Shown here piece by piece: positions 6,664 through 14,497 of a DNA stretch of 23,743 nucleotides. Each line of letters begins with the position of its first letter. The stretch's first letter is position 1. The notes below the pieces were generated by a model. That model was not told the DNA's origin. It searched no databases and was given only the letters and a program-made list of their open reading frames with translations. The position numbers and the translations under genes are program-made. Location: positions 1 through 23,743 of the forward strand of contig JAPONU010000384.1 of the NCBI GenBank assembly GCA_026713745.1, written 5' to 3'. Source of the DNA: a bacterium. GTDB lineage: Bacteria > Actinomycetota > Acidimicrobiia > Acidimicrobiales > CATQHL01.

Positions 6664-7842
6664 ATGCCCACGTTCCGCGACATCCTCATCGCCGCCAAGT
6701 CCAGGATCACCGAGATCGATACGGTCACCGGTGAACGCCTGCGCGACGCCGGCGCGGCCTTCCTGGACGTGCGGGAACCCGACGAGGTCACCCAGGGCGC
6801 CATCCCCGGCGCCATCCACATTCCCCGCGGCCACCTCGAGGCCAACATCGAGAACCGCCTTCCGGGTCGCGAGACGCCGATCGTGGTGTTCTGCGCCGGG
6901 GGAGTGCGCTCGGCCTTCGCCGCCGAGACGCTGCAGTCGCTCGGCTACACGGACGTCACCTCCATGGATGGCGGCTTCAACAAGTGGAAGGACGAGGGCC
7001 GCCCCTGGGCCGTCCCGCAGGTGCTCAGCCCCGAGCAGCGCAACCGCTACCACCGCCACCTGCTGCTGCCGGAGGTCGGCGAGGTCGGCCAGATGCGCCT
7101 GCTGGATGCTCGCGTCCTGTGCCTCGGCGCCGGTGGCCTGGGCTCGCCCGCGGCGCTGTATCTCGCCGCCGCCGGCGTGGGCACGCTGGGCATCGTGGAC
7201 ATGGACGTCGTCGACGCTTCCAATCTGCAGCGCCAGATCCTGCACAACGTCGACCGGGTGGGAGAGCGCAAGGTCGACTCGGCCAAGAAGACGCTCACCG
7301 CCCTCAACCCCGACGTGAACGTCGTCACCCACGACGTCCGCCTGGGGGCCGACAACATCCTGCAGATCATCGACGGCTACGACGTGATCATCGACGGCGC
7401 CGACAACTTCCCGGTGCGCTACATGCTGAACGACGCCTCGGTGAAGCTGGGAATCCCGGTGGTGCACGGCTCGATCTTCCGCTTCGAGGGGATGGTCACC
7501 GTGTTCGATCCCCACCAGGGCCCGACCTACCGGGACATGGTGCCCGAGCCGCCGCCGGCCGAGATGGCACCCAGCTGCGCCGAGGCGGGAGTGCTGGGCG
7601 TTCTGCCGGGCATCGTGGGTTCGGTTCAGGCCCTCGAGGCGATCAAGATCGTCCTGGACTACGGCGACGTGCTGCGGGGCCGGCTCCTGACCTTCGACGC
7701 CGCCGAGATGAGCTTCCGCGAGTACAAGGTGCGGCCCGATCCTGCCAACGAGATCACCTGGGAGAACCGGGACCGCATCCAGGTCGTCGAACTCGACGGC
7801 CTCTGCGGTCCGGCCCCGCTGGAGGTCCCACCCGCCGGCTGA
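6664..7842 (+). CDS. Rhodanese-ThiF/MoeB fusion: sulfur-carrier protein adenylyltransferase (MoeZ-like)
   Basis: A 392-aa cytosolic enzyme expected to adenylate the C-terminal glycine of a small ubiquitin-like sulfur carrier (MoaD, ThiS or CysO type) and supply sulfur through its rhodanese domain. The rhodanese domain is N-terminal (about 10-115) with active-site Cys77 in the loop FCAGGVRS. The ThiF/E1-like domain follows, with R-Y-x-R-H near 128-131, nucleotide loop GAGGLG (155-160) and Cys305 in PSCAEAGVLG. The two zinc-binding CxxC pairs of E. coli MoeB are absent, as in mycobacterial MoeZ. In MoeZ, MOCS3 and Uba4 the rhodanese is C-terminal, so the order here is reversed. The start at ATG 6664 follows AAGGAG (6650-6655). 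The carrier gene is not in the window. Confidence 0.92.
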   Translation: MPTFRDILIAAKSRITEIDTVTGERLRDAGAAFLDVREPDEVTQGAIPGAIHIPRGHLEANIENRLPGRETPIVVFCAGGVRSAFAAETLQSLGYTDVTSMDGGFNKWKDEGRPWAVPQVLSPEQRNRYHRHLLLPEVGEVGQMRLLDARVLCLGAGGLGSPAALYLAAAGVGTLGIVDMDVVDASNLQRQILHNVDRVGERKVDSAKKTLTALNPDVNVVTHDVRLGADNILQIIDGYDVIIDGADNFPVRYMLNDASVKLGIPVVHGSIFRFEGMVTVFDPHQGPTYRDMVPEPPPAEMAPSCAEAGVLGVLPGIVGSVQALEAIKIVLDYGDVLRGRLLTFDAAEMSFREYKVRPDPANEITWENRDRIQVVELDGLCGPAPLEVPPAG

Positions 7843-7949
7843 GAACCCTGCCCGCCGGCTGGGACTCCCGGCCGGCTGAGATCCCCGCCGGATGATTGGG
7901 AGACCTGGCCGGCTGAGATTCCTGCCTGCCGGCTAAGTGTTCCGCCGGC
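7834..7949. repeat. Degenerate short tandem repeat, GCCGGCTGAGA-type, about 7 copies
   Basis: Copies of GCCGGCT or a one-base variant begin at 7834, 7854, 7871, 7887, 7908, 7928 and 7944, giving 16 to 21-bp spacing. Most continue as GAGA or GGGA followed by a C-rich tail. The first copy overlaps the stop codon of the rhodanese-ThiF gene. The array fills most of the 144-bp gap between two convergent genes. Confidence 0.7.
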
Positions 7950-7986
7950 GGCCCGGTAGGCCCCGGGCGCGGTTCTGTGGCGATCG

Positions 7987-10900
7987 CTACCAGATGTCGG
8001 CGATGTCGCTGCCGGCCTCCTCGAAGCTGTAGCGACGGCGTCGCGACACCACCAACAGCGCGGCGATCAGCACCAGCCCGACAGCGGCCAGGACGACGAC
8101 GGTGGTGTCGTTGGTCACCGAGTCCTGCCAGGTTCTTGTTCGGGCCGGCACCGGCTGGGGCGCCGCGGCCGGAGCGTCGGTCACAGCCGGCGCGCTCTGG
8201 TCGGCGACGGCTTCGCCCGGTTGTGGCGCGCTCGGCGCCGCAATCGCCGTGACCGCGGTGGTCCCGGTGCCGGTGCCGCTGCCGCTGCCGGTGGCGGGCG
8301 CGACGGCGTGCTGCGGGGTCGCCTCTGCGGAGACCGGTGCCGGGGATGCCCCCATCTCGTTGTTGGCGAGGATCGTGACCGTGTAGGCCGCGCCTCCGAT
8401 GAGACCTTCGATCGTGTGGCTGGTGTGCGCCGTCTCGATGGCGGTGACCGCCCCGTCGGGTGCCACCCAGGTGAGGGTGAAGGACCGCACCGGCAGGCCG
8501 CCGTCGTCGGTCGGCGGTTCCCACGACACCAGCAGGCTCTCGTGCCCGATGGCGATCTCTGCGTGAGCCAGGGGACCGGGGGGCCGCGCCGGTGTGGCTC
8601 GGACCGGGTCGGCGGTTACCGAGGTGCCCACCTCGTTGGTGGCCGAGACGGTGATGCCGTACGTCGAGCCGTTGGTGAGACCTTCGAGGGTGTGGCTGGT
8701 GGCGGTCGTCCGGGCGGAGTTCGCCGAGCCGTCGGGTGCCACCCACAACAGCGTGTAGCCGGTGACGCGCAGTCCACCGTCGCTGGCGGGTGGGTCCCAA
8801 CTCACGTGGATCCGGGAGTCCTCCCGGATGGTGCGCACCGCCACCGGGGCGCCGGGAATGTGCGCCGGTGTTCCGCTGGCGGGCCGGCTGGCAGCCGAGG
8901 CGCCGATCTCGTTGGTGGCCGTGACAGTGACGGTGTAGGTGGTGCCGTTGGTGAGACCTTCGAAGGTGTGGCTGGTGGCGGTGGTGTCGATCGACCCGGT
9001 GGTGCCGTCGGGTGCGGACCGGGTAACGGTGTAGCTCAGCACCGGCTTGCCGCCGTCACTGGCGGGGGGCTGCCAGGTCACGTCGATGCGCCCGTCACCG
9101 CGGTCCGCGGTCACCGCCACCGGGGCGCCGGGCGTTGCGGCGGGGGTGGCGCTCGCCGCAACGCCCGGCGGCGACGTGCCGGCCTCGTTGACGGCGCTCA
9201 CGGTGATGGTGTAGGTGGCGCCGTTGAGGAGGTTCTGCATGGTGTAGCCGGGGCCGGTGGTCTCGATGCTGCCGCTGGCGCCGGTGGAGGAGACCCAGTC
9301 GAGGACGTATCCGGCGATCGGGAGGCCGCCGTCGTTGAGGGGCGGAGCCCAGGAGACTTCGAGGGTGCCGTCGCCGCGGGCGGCCCTGATGTCGACCGGG
9401 GCGGTGGGTGTCGTGCCGGGCCGGTGACTGGCGGGCGCGCTGTGTGATGAGGATCCGACCCTGTTGATCGCCGTCACCGTGACCGAATACGTGTTGCCGT
9501 TGGTCAGTCCACCGATGGTGTGATTGGTTCCCTGCACCGGCGTGAAGTTCGTGACACCGTCGGGCCCGGTCCAGTGCACGGCGTAGGACTGCACGGGAAC
9601 CCCGCCGTCGCCGGCGGGAGGCGACCAGGAGACATTCAGCAACCCGTCGCCTCGCTGCAATGTCACGCCGGTTGGTGCGCTCGGGACCCCCAGGGGTGTG
9701 CCGATCGCCGTGACCGCCGCGGAGGAGCCTCCCGCGTTGGAGGCCGCGACGCTGATCGTGTACGTGGCTCCGTTCGCGAGGTTGCGCAGCGTGCGGGTGG
9801 TGTCGGTAGTGGGGATCGTGCCCGAGGCGCCCGTGGAGGAAACCCAGGTGAGCACGTAACCGGTGATCGGGCTGCCGCCGTTGTTTGCGGGCGGTTGCCA
9901 GGTCACGACGATCTCGCTCGCCCCGGGCGTCAGCGAAATCGCCTGCGGCGCGGTGGGTGGGTCGATCGACGGGATCGTCACAGGTGTCGTGGAGGGTGTG
10001 ATCGCAGGCGGCAGCGCCGTGCTCTCGCCCAAGACGAACTTGGTCGAGAGCAGGTGGCCCCCGCGGCCCGCGGAGTTCGGCAGCGGCCCCCATCCTTCCG
10101 ACTCGGCACCCTTGTTGATGACGAACACGAAGCGTGAGCCCGAGACCGACCTCGTGGCCGACGAGCCGACGAGGCGAACCGCGGCCCGGTCGATGCGCCC
10201 CGAGACGCTGATGTTGCCCGACACCTCGATGCGCTGCAGGGTGCCGACGTTGGTGTCGGCCACTCTGGCCAGCCAGCGGCTGAGGGCGTCCACGCTGTAG
10301 GTGCGGGTCCACGGCGTGTAGGGGTCGCCGGCGACGAAGGGATCCGGGGCGGCGACCAGGTAGGGGTGCTGCTCGTTGAAGGCGTAGCCGCTGTTCTCCG
10401 TGTAGCCGCCTCCGGAGGTCGTGAAGAGAGTCAGGGCAGGCTCGCCGCCGTAGGCCAGGACCTGCCCGGCAGTGTCGGCGATCGCCTGCAGCCACGGTCC
10501 GTTCCTCGGGGAGGTCTCCCGCGTGTTGCCGCTGTAGACCTGGCTCATGGTGGTGGAATAGAGGTCGAACGGCGCGGTCCACGTGTCGCTGTCGCGGTTC
10601 TCGCGGGCGACGTGCAGGGCGTAGCTCCTTGATGCGATGGCCTGGGCGCGCAACGCTTCGGTCGGCCAGTCCGGCGGGACCTCGGCCACGCCTCGGAGGT
10701 AGTGCTCGAGGTCCAGGTTCGTCAGCACGATGCGGTACCAGGTGTTCCCCGACATCTTCGTGAGGGTCACCTGCCCGTGCGAGTACGAGTGGCGGGTGGC
10801 GGAGGACTCCACGGCGATGCCGTCTGCTGTCCTGATCTGCAGGACGTCGCCGCTGCAAACCTGCCCGGGGCAGAGCGCCGTTCCATCGCTGGTCGTCACG

Positions 10901-11610
10901 TCCCAACCGTCCCCGGAGCGGGTGACGGTGAACAGTTCGGTCGCCGAGGAGCCGTACACGGCGTTGCCGTCGAGCACCAGTTCGAATGAGCCGCGGGGGC
11001 GGAAGCGGCTCCGGCCGGCCGATGCCAGATGGATCCGCAGGTCATTCATCGCCCACCCGGCGGTGAGCACGGTGCCGGGGTAGTAGAAGCCCAGGACGTC
11101 CGTGGCGGTCTGGCCGGCGGCGATCCTCGACGGTAGTGATTGGTGGCTGATGCCCACACCGTGACCCCAGCCGGCACCGTTGAAGGTGACGTGATCTCCG
11201 GCACCGAGCGTCGGCGTGCTGAACCCGGCGCTCTGGGCGGCTGCGGGTCGGCTGGTGGGAACGCTCAACACCGCCGCGGCCAGGAACACCAGCGCTCCGG
11301 CAGCCGCCACAGCGCGGCGACCTACGGATCGGAGGCGGTGTACCGGCTGGTTGGCCCGGGTGCCTGCCGCCCCTGCAGCCGGCGCAGAGCGGAGTCCCGC
11401 AGCCCAGAGTGGTGCCCGCCGGCGCTGGGAGCGTCGCCGGCGGGGATTGTCAGTAGCGAGGGAACGGACAGCCGGCGCGACGCGTCGCAGACCCAACCGG
11501 GACGTGGCGAGTCGCAGATCCGATGGGGATACAGCGATGTGCCGGCGCAGGAATCGACTGGCGGCAAAGGGACGACCAGCGCGCACCGCGCGCCGGTGAC
11601 GGTTTCTCAT
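7987..11610 (-). CDS. Large secreted SpoIID/LytB-domain protein with six fibronectin type III repeats and a C-terminal membrane anchor
   Basis: A 1207-aa surface protein. Residues 1-97 are Arg/Ala-rich, and a signal peptide follows (about 98-126, ending AAAQ). Next comes a GWGHGVGIS motif (147-155) with FYYPGT (175-180), which canonical SpoIID proteins carry at the C-terminal end of the domain. The SpoIID core (about 295-430) contains Glu310 in VAEVPP, aligned with the catalytic Glu of B. subtilis SpoIID, a peptidoglycan lytic transglycosylase. Six FN3 repeats (551-1100) have their conserved Trp at 571, 662, 754, 846, 938 and 1030. A Ser/Gly/Thr/Pro linker, a helix at about 1169-1189 and the basic stop-transfer RRRR follow; there is no LPxTG motif. 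The start is uncertain: ATG 11610 has only a weak GGAA upstream. It probably remodels or binds peptidoglycan at the cell surface. Confidence 0.88.
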   Translation of the reverse strand: MRNRHRRAVRAGRPFAASRFLRRHIAVSPSDLRLATSRLGLRRVAPAVRSLATDNPRRRRSQRRRAPLWAAGLRSAPAAGAAGTRANQPVHRLRSVGRRAVAAAGALVFLAAAVLSVPTSRPAAAQSAGFSTPTLGAGDHVTFNGAGWGHGVGISHQSLPSRIAAGQTATDVLGFYYPGTVLTAGWAMNDLRIHLASAGRSRFRPRGSFELVLDGNAVYGSSATELFTVTRSGDGWDVTTSDGTALCPGQVCSGDVLQIRTADGIAVESSATRHSYSHGQVTLTKMSGNTWYRIVLTNLDLEHYLRGVAEVPPDWPTEALRAQAIASRSYALHVARENRDSDTWTAPFDLYSTTMSQVYSGNTRETSPRNGPWLQAIADTAGQVLAYGGEPALTLFTTSGGGYTENSGYAFNEQHPYLVAAPDPFVAGDPYTPWTRTYSVDALSRWLARVADTNVGTLQRIEVSGNISVSGRIDRAAVRLVGSSATRSVSGSRFVFVINKGAESEGWGPLPNSAGRGGHLLSTKFVLGESTALPPAITPSTTPVTIPSIDPPTAPQAISLTPGASEIVVTWQPPANNGGSPITGYVLTWVSSTGASGTIPTTDTTRTLRNLANGATYTISVAASNAGGSSAAVTAIGTPLGVPSAPTGVTLQRGDGLLNVSWSPPAGDGGVPVQSYAVHWTGPDGVTNFTPVQGTNHTIGGLTNGNTYSVTVTAINRVGSSSHSAPASHRPGTTPTAPVDIRAARGDGTLEVSWAPPLNDGGLPIAGYVLDWVSSTGASGSIETTGPGYTMQNLLNGATYTITVSAVNEAGTSPPGVAASATPAATPGAPVAVTADRGDGRIDVTWQPPASDGGKPVLSYTVTRSAPDGTTGSIDTTATSHTFEGLTNGTTYTVTVTATNEIGASAASRPASGTPAHIPGAPVAVRTIREDSRIHVSWDPPASDGGLRVTGYTLLWVAPDGSANSARTTATSHTLEGLTNGSTYGITVSATNEVGTSVTADPVRATPARPPGPLAHAEIAIGHESLLVSWEPPTDDGGLPVRSFTLTWVAPDGAVTAIETAHTSHTIEGLIGGAAYTVTILANNEMGASPAPVSAEATPQHAVAPATGSGSGTGTGTTAVTAIAAPSAPQPGEAVADQSAPAVTDAPAAAPQPVPARTRTWQDSVTNDTTVVVLAAVGLVLIAALLVVSRRRRYSFEEAGSDIADIW
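8311..9960 (-). repeat. Six fibronectin type III coding repeats, about 276-bp period
   Basis: The spacing between the conserved Trp codons is 91 residues once and 92 residues four times. Shared features are W-x-P-P-x-x-D/N-G-G, G-L-x-N-G-x-x-Y and a closing A-x-P. The near-constant length with diverged sequence points to old tandem duplications under selection for domain spacing. Confidence 0.85.
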
Positions 11611-11819
11611 GAAGAGTTGTTTCCGAAGTCGTCACCACCCCTTGCCACCAACATCATCGCCCACATTCACCACTTTCGCAACAGGAGGATCATTACCGGG
11701 ACCCACTCGTCCCACATCGAATGAGGCGCAGAGTCGCCGCAGGAACCCGATCCCGACCTTACGCCGGGCCGGTTACCCGGCCGCGTCAATGGGGTTCGGG
11801 CCGGTGGTTGGGGGGATCG

Positions 11820-12018
11820 GGGGTCGGTTCGGGTCGGTGGTTCCCTGCCGCCGGGGTCGGTTCGGGTGGGTGGTTTCCTGCCGGCCGGGGTCGGTTCGGG
11901 TTGGTGGTTTCCTGCCGCCGGGGTCGGTTCGGGTTGGTGGTTTCCTGCCGCCGGGGTCGGTTCGGGTGGGTGGTTCCCCGCCGCCGGGGTCGGTTCGGGT
12001 GGGTGGTTCCTCGCCGCC
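11820..12018. repeat. Tandem repeat: six copies of a 33-bp unit upstream of the GDP-mannose dehydratase-like gene
   Basis: The unit begins GGGGTCGGTTCGGGT, continues with a GGTGGTT core and ends CCGCC. Copies start at 11820, 11853, 11887, 11920, 11953 and 11986; the second is 34 bp through one inserted G. A degenerate copy precedes the array at about 11790. The inserted base shifts all frames, so despite being divisible by three the array is not coding. The rest of the 443-bp gap (11611-11789) holds no gene that I can support, only the upstream region of the SpoIID gene. Confidence 0.9.
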
Positions 12019-12041
12019 GGGGGCAGTGCCGCGCCCGGAAG

Positions 12042-12047
12042 TAGAAT
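12042..12047 (+). promoter_or_regulatory. -10 hexamer of the GDP-mannose dehydratase-like gene, leaderless configuration
   Basis: TAGAAT lies exactly 6 nt before the GTG at 12054. There is no convincing ribosome-binding site, and no -35 match in the G-rich repeat tail upstream. Confidence 0.6.
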
Positions 12048-12053
12048 CCGCCC

Positions 12054-13028
12054 GTGCCAGTTGCACTCATCACCGGCGTCACCGGCCAGGACGGCTCGTA
12101 CCTCGCCGAGTTCCTGCTGGCGAAGGGCTATGAGGTGCACGGCACCACGAGACGTACGTCGCTGGACAACACCGGACGGCTTCGCGGCATCCTGACCGAT
12201 CCCACCTCAGCGGACCGGTTCAAGCTGCACACGTCGGACATGACCGACGGGGCGTCGCTCGTGCGGCTCCTCGAGGCGACCCGGCCCGACGAGATATACA
12301 ACCTGGCCGCCCAGAGCCATGTGGCGGTGTCCTTCGACGTGCCGGAGCAGACGATGCAGACCACGGGGCTGGGGCCGCTGCGCCTGCTCGAGGGTCTGCG
12401 GTCGCTGGGTTCCGCGGCGCGCTTCTACCAGGCTTCCTCCTCGGAGATGTTCGGGTCGGCGGCGACGCCGCAGAATGAGCACTCGCCGCTACGGCCCCGC
12501 TCGCCCTACGGCTGTGCGAAAGCGCTGGGACACTGCCTCGTGAGCAGCTACCGGGAGGCCTACGGGCTCTTCGCTGTCAGCGGGATCCTGTTCAACCACG
12601 AGAGCCCGCGGCGCGGCGAGACCTTCGTGACCCGCAAGATCACCCGAGGGGTGGCGGACATCCGGGCGGGCAGGACCGGCGAGTTGCGCCTGGGGAACCT
12701 CGATGCCCGGCGCGATTGGGGGTTCGCCGGCGACTACGTCGAGGCGATGTGGTTGATGCTGCAGCAGGACGAACCCGAGGACTACGTGGTGGGCACCGGT
12801 GCGGCGCACTCGGTTCGCGAATTCTGCGCTCTCGCCTTCGAGCAGGCCGGCCTGCACTGGGAGGACCACGTGCGGACCGATCCGCGATTCGTCCGTCCGG
12901 CGGAACTGGACCACCTCGTGGCCGACCCCACGAAGGCGAACCGCGACCTCAGCTGGAAACCCAAGGTGGATTTCGAGGATCTCGTTTCGCTGATGGTCGA
13001 GGCCGACCGGGTCCTCCCGCCGACGTAG
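12054..13028 (+). CDS. gmd: GDP-mannose 4,6-dehydratase family protein (NAD(P)-dependent sugar-nucleotide epimerase/dehydratase)
   Basis: A 324-aa short-chain dehydrogenase of the extended type, expected to convert GDP-D-mannose to GDP-4-keto-6-deoxy-D-mannose for deoxysugar-containing glycans. ALITGVTGQDGSYLAE (4-19) is the strongly conserved NADP-binding start of Gmd. EIYNLAAQSHVAVSF, SSSEMFG (128-134) and the catalytic Tyr152-x3-Lys156 follow. FNHESPRRGETFVTRKI (180-196) is a Gmd hallmark. It is somewhat shorter than the usual 340 to 370 residues, mainly at the C-terminus, so a related substrate is possible. The start is GTG 12054, directly after a -10 box, suggesting a leaderless mRNA. 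No partner gene such as fucose synthase is nearby. Confidence 0.9.
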   Translation: MPVALITGVTGQDGSYLAEFLLAKGYEVHGTTRRTSLDNTGRLRGILTDPTSADRFKLHTSDMTDGASLVRLLEATRPDEIYNLAAQSHVAVSFDVPEQTMQTTGLGPLRLLEGLRSLGSAARFYQASSSEMFGSAATPQNEHSPLRPRSPYGCAKALGHCLVSSYREAYGLFAVSGILFNHESPRRGETFVTRKITRGVADIRAGRTGELRLGNLDARRDWGFAGDYVEAMWLMLQQDEPEDYVVGTGAAHSVREFCALAFEQAGLHWEDHVRTDPRFVRPAELDHLVADPTKANRDLSWKPKVDFEDLVSLMVEADRVLPPT

Positions 13029-13062
13029 CCGCAGCCAATTTTCCCCGTGCCGGTCGGGCGGG

Positions 13063-13082
13063 CCGGCGCTCGCCGACGCCGG
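13063..13082 (+). terminator. Stem-loop after the GDP-mannose dehydratase-like gene
   Basis: CCGGCG pairs perfectly with CGCCGG around an 8-nt loop. It lies 35 nt past the stop and before the lpdA-like promoter. No U tract follows, so its role as a terminator is tentative. Confidence 0.3.
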
Positions 13083-13121
13083 GTCTGCCGGGGCGACACC
13101 GGGCAGAAGAGCGCTTATCGC

Positions 13122-13127
13122 TAGTGT
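13122..13127 (+). promoter_or_regulatory. -10 hexamer of the LpdA-like gene, leaderless configuration
   Basis: TAGTGT lies exactly 6 nt before the GTG at 13134, and no purine-rich ribosome site is present. Confidence 0.55.
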
Positions 13128-13133
13128 GAACCC

Positions 13134-14492
13134 GTGCGCGCGCTGCGATTCTGCATCGTGGGCGGCGGCCCGGCCGGCAACTCGTGTGCCTCGGTAGCCG
13201 CCCGGCTCGGAGCCGAGGTCACCTTGATCGAGAAGGACATCCTCGGCGGCGCCGCCAATCTCTGGGATTGCATCCCATCCAAGGCGATGATCGCCGCGGG
13301 CGGTGTCATGTCGTTCGTCTCCCGTGCCACCGGGATGGGGCTGGATCCGGTGACACCCACCATGGACCTGGCCGGCCTGCGGGAGTACATCGAGTCCACC
13401 CAACGTCAGCTGAACGAGTCGCTGAGCCAGATGCTGGAGAGCCAGGGCGTGGACATCGTCGAGGGCTCCGGCACCCTCGTCGGGCCGCGCGAGGTGGTTG
13501 CCGAGACCGTCGATGGCCGGCGGGAGTTCACTGCCGACGTGATCGTGCTGTCCACCGGGAGCCGCCCGCGCGTCCCCGAATGGTGTGTGCCCGACGGTCG
13601 GCGAGTGCTCACCACGCGCCAGGCGTACCCACCCCCGGAGGTTCCGCAGCACCTTGTGATCATCGGTTCAGGGGTGACCGGAGTGGAGTTCGTCCACATG
13701 TTCAAGAGCTTCGGTAGCGACGTCACGCTCGTCGTGAGCCGCCAGCAGGTCCTGCCGGGGAAGGATCCCGAGGTGGCCGCCCTCCTCGAGGAGAGCTTCC
13801 TGACGCGGAAGGTGAACCTCTACAAGGGGGCCCGAGCGAAGGCAATCGATGTCCAGGATGACGGCGTGGCGGTGCACTGCAACGATGGGCGGGTCGCCCT
13901 CGGGAGTCATGCCCTGCTGGCCGTCGGCGCGATCCCGAACTCGGAGCAACTGGGATTGGAGGCGGCCGGCGTGGAGTCCGACGGCGGCTACGTGCCGATC
14001 GACCACAACTGCAAGAGTTCGGTGCCGCACATCTACGTCGCCGGAGACCTCAGCGGGAAGGCCCTGCTGTCGTCGGTTGCGGCGATGCAGGGTCGCAAGA
14101 TCGCCGAGCACGCCATGGGGTTGCACCGGAACCGTCCGCACCGCCACATCGACTACAGCCAGGCTGCCTCGGCAGTGTTCACCGAGCCCGAGATTGCCGA
14201 GGTGGGCCTCACCGAGGCGGAGGCCACGGGCCGGAAGATCCGGGTCACCAAGATGCCCTTCTCGGTCACTCCGAAGGCTCTCATCAACAACGACCCGCGG
14301 GGTTTCCTGAAGCTGGTCTCGGACCCTGCCACGGGTGTCGTGCTCGGCGGGTCCATTGTGGGAGGCCAGGCTGCCGAGTTGATCTCGGTGGTGGCACTGG
14401 CGGTGACCGCCCGGCTGTCGGTGAGCGACATCTCCGAGACCCTCTTCGCCCACCCCACCCTCTCCGAAGCCCTCGGCGACGCCGCCGAGTAG
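13134..14492 (+). CDS. lpdA: FAD-dependent pyridine nucleotide-disulfide oxidoreductase, LpdA type (probable NAD(P)H-quinone reductase)
   Basis: A 452-aa cytosolic flavoprotein of the dihydrolipoamide dehydrogenase fold. FCIVGGGPAGNSCA (6-19) binds FAD, VIIGSGVTGVEF binds NAD(P)H and HIYVAGDLSG is the second FAD motif. The C-terminal dimer domain ends in AHPTLSEAL. The redox-disulfide segment, normally G-G-T-C-x4-G-C-x-P-S-K, reads GGAANLWDCIPSK: Cys46 is kept but position 41 is Ala. Without the pair the enzyme cannot be a standard lipoamide dehydrogenase. M. tuberculosis LpdA (Rv3303c), which lacks the same cysteine and reduces quinones, is the closest described case. The start is GTG at 13134, 6 nt after a -10 box. 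The RDD gene begins 5 nt after the stop and is probably co-transcribed. Confidence 0.88.
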   Translation: MRALRFCIVGGGPAGNSCASVAARLGAEVTLIEKDILGGAANLWDCIPSKAMIAAGGVMSFVSRATGMGLDPVTPTMDLAGLREYIESTQRQLNESLSQMLESQGVDIVEGSGTLVGPREVVAETVDGRREFTADVIVLSTGSRPRVPEWCVPDGRRVLTTRQAYPPPEVPQHLVIIGSGVTGVEFVHMFKSFGSDVTLVVSRQQVLPGKDPEVAALLEESFLTRKVNLYKGARAKAIDVQDDGVAVHCNDGRVALGSHALLAVGAIPNSEQLGLEAAGVESDGGYVPIDHNCKSSVPHIYVAGDLSGKALLSSVAAMQGRKIAEHAMGLHRNRPHRHIDYSQAASAVFTEPEIAEVGLTEAEATGRKIRVTKMPFSVTPKALINNDPRGFLKLVSDPATGVVLGGSIVGGQAAELISVVALAVTARLSVSDISETLFAHPTLSEALGDAAE

Positions 14493-14497
14493 CGCCG

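Noticed and set aside
8221..9447. 408-codon plus-strand frame opposite the FN3 repeats
   Set aside because: Its repeats merely mirror the FN3 period on the other strand and the composition is Gly/Arg/Val shadow-like.
11820..12018. CRISPR array or coding repeat
   Set aside because: Contiguous 33/34-bp units have no spacers, and the single-base insertion breaks the frame.
11667..12140. Minus-strand frame of Pro-Glu-Pro-Thr-type repeats across the 33-bp array
   Set aside because: One unit is 34 bp, so the peptide repeat changes frame midway, and the frame overlaps the start of the conserved gmd-like gene.
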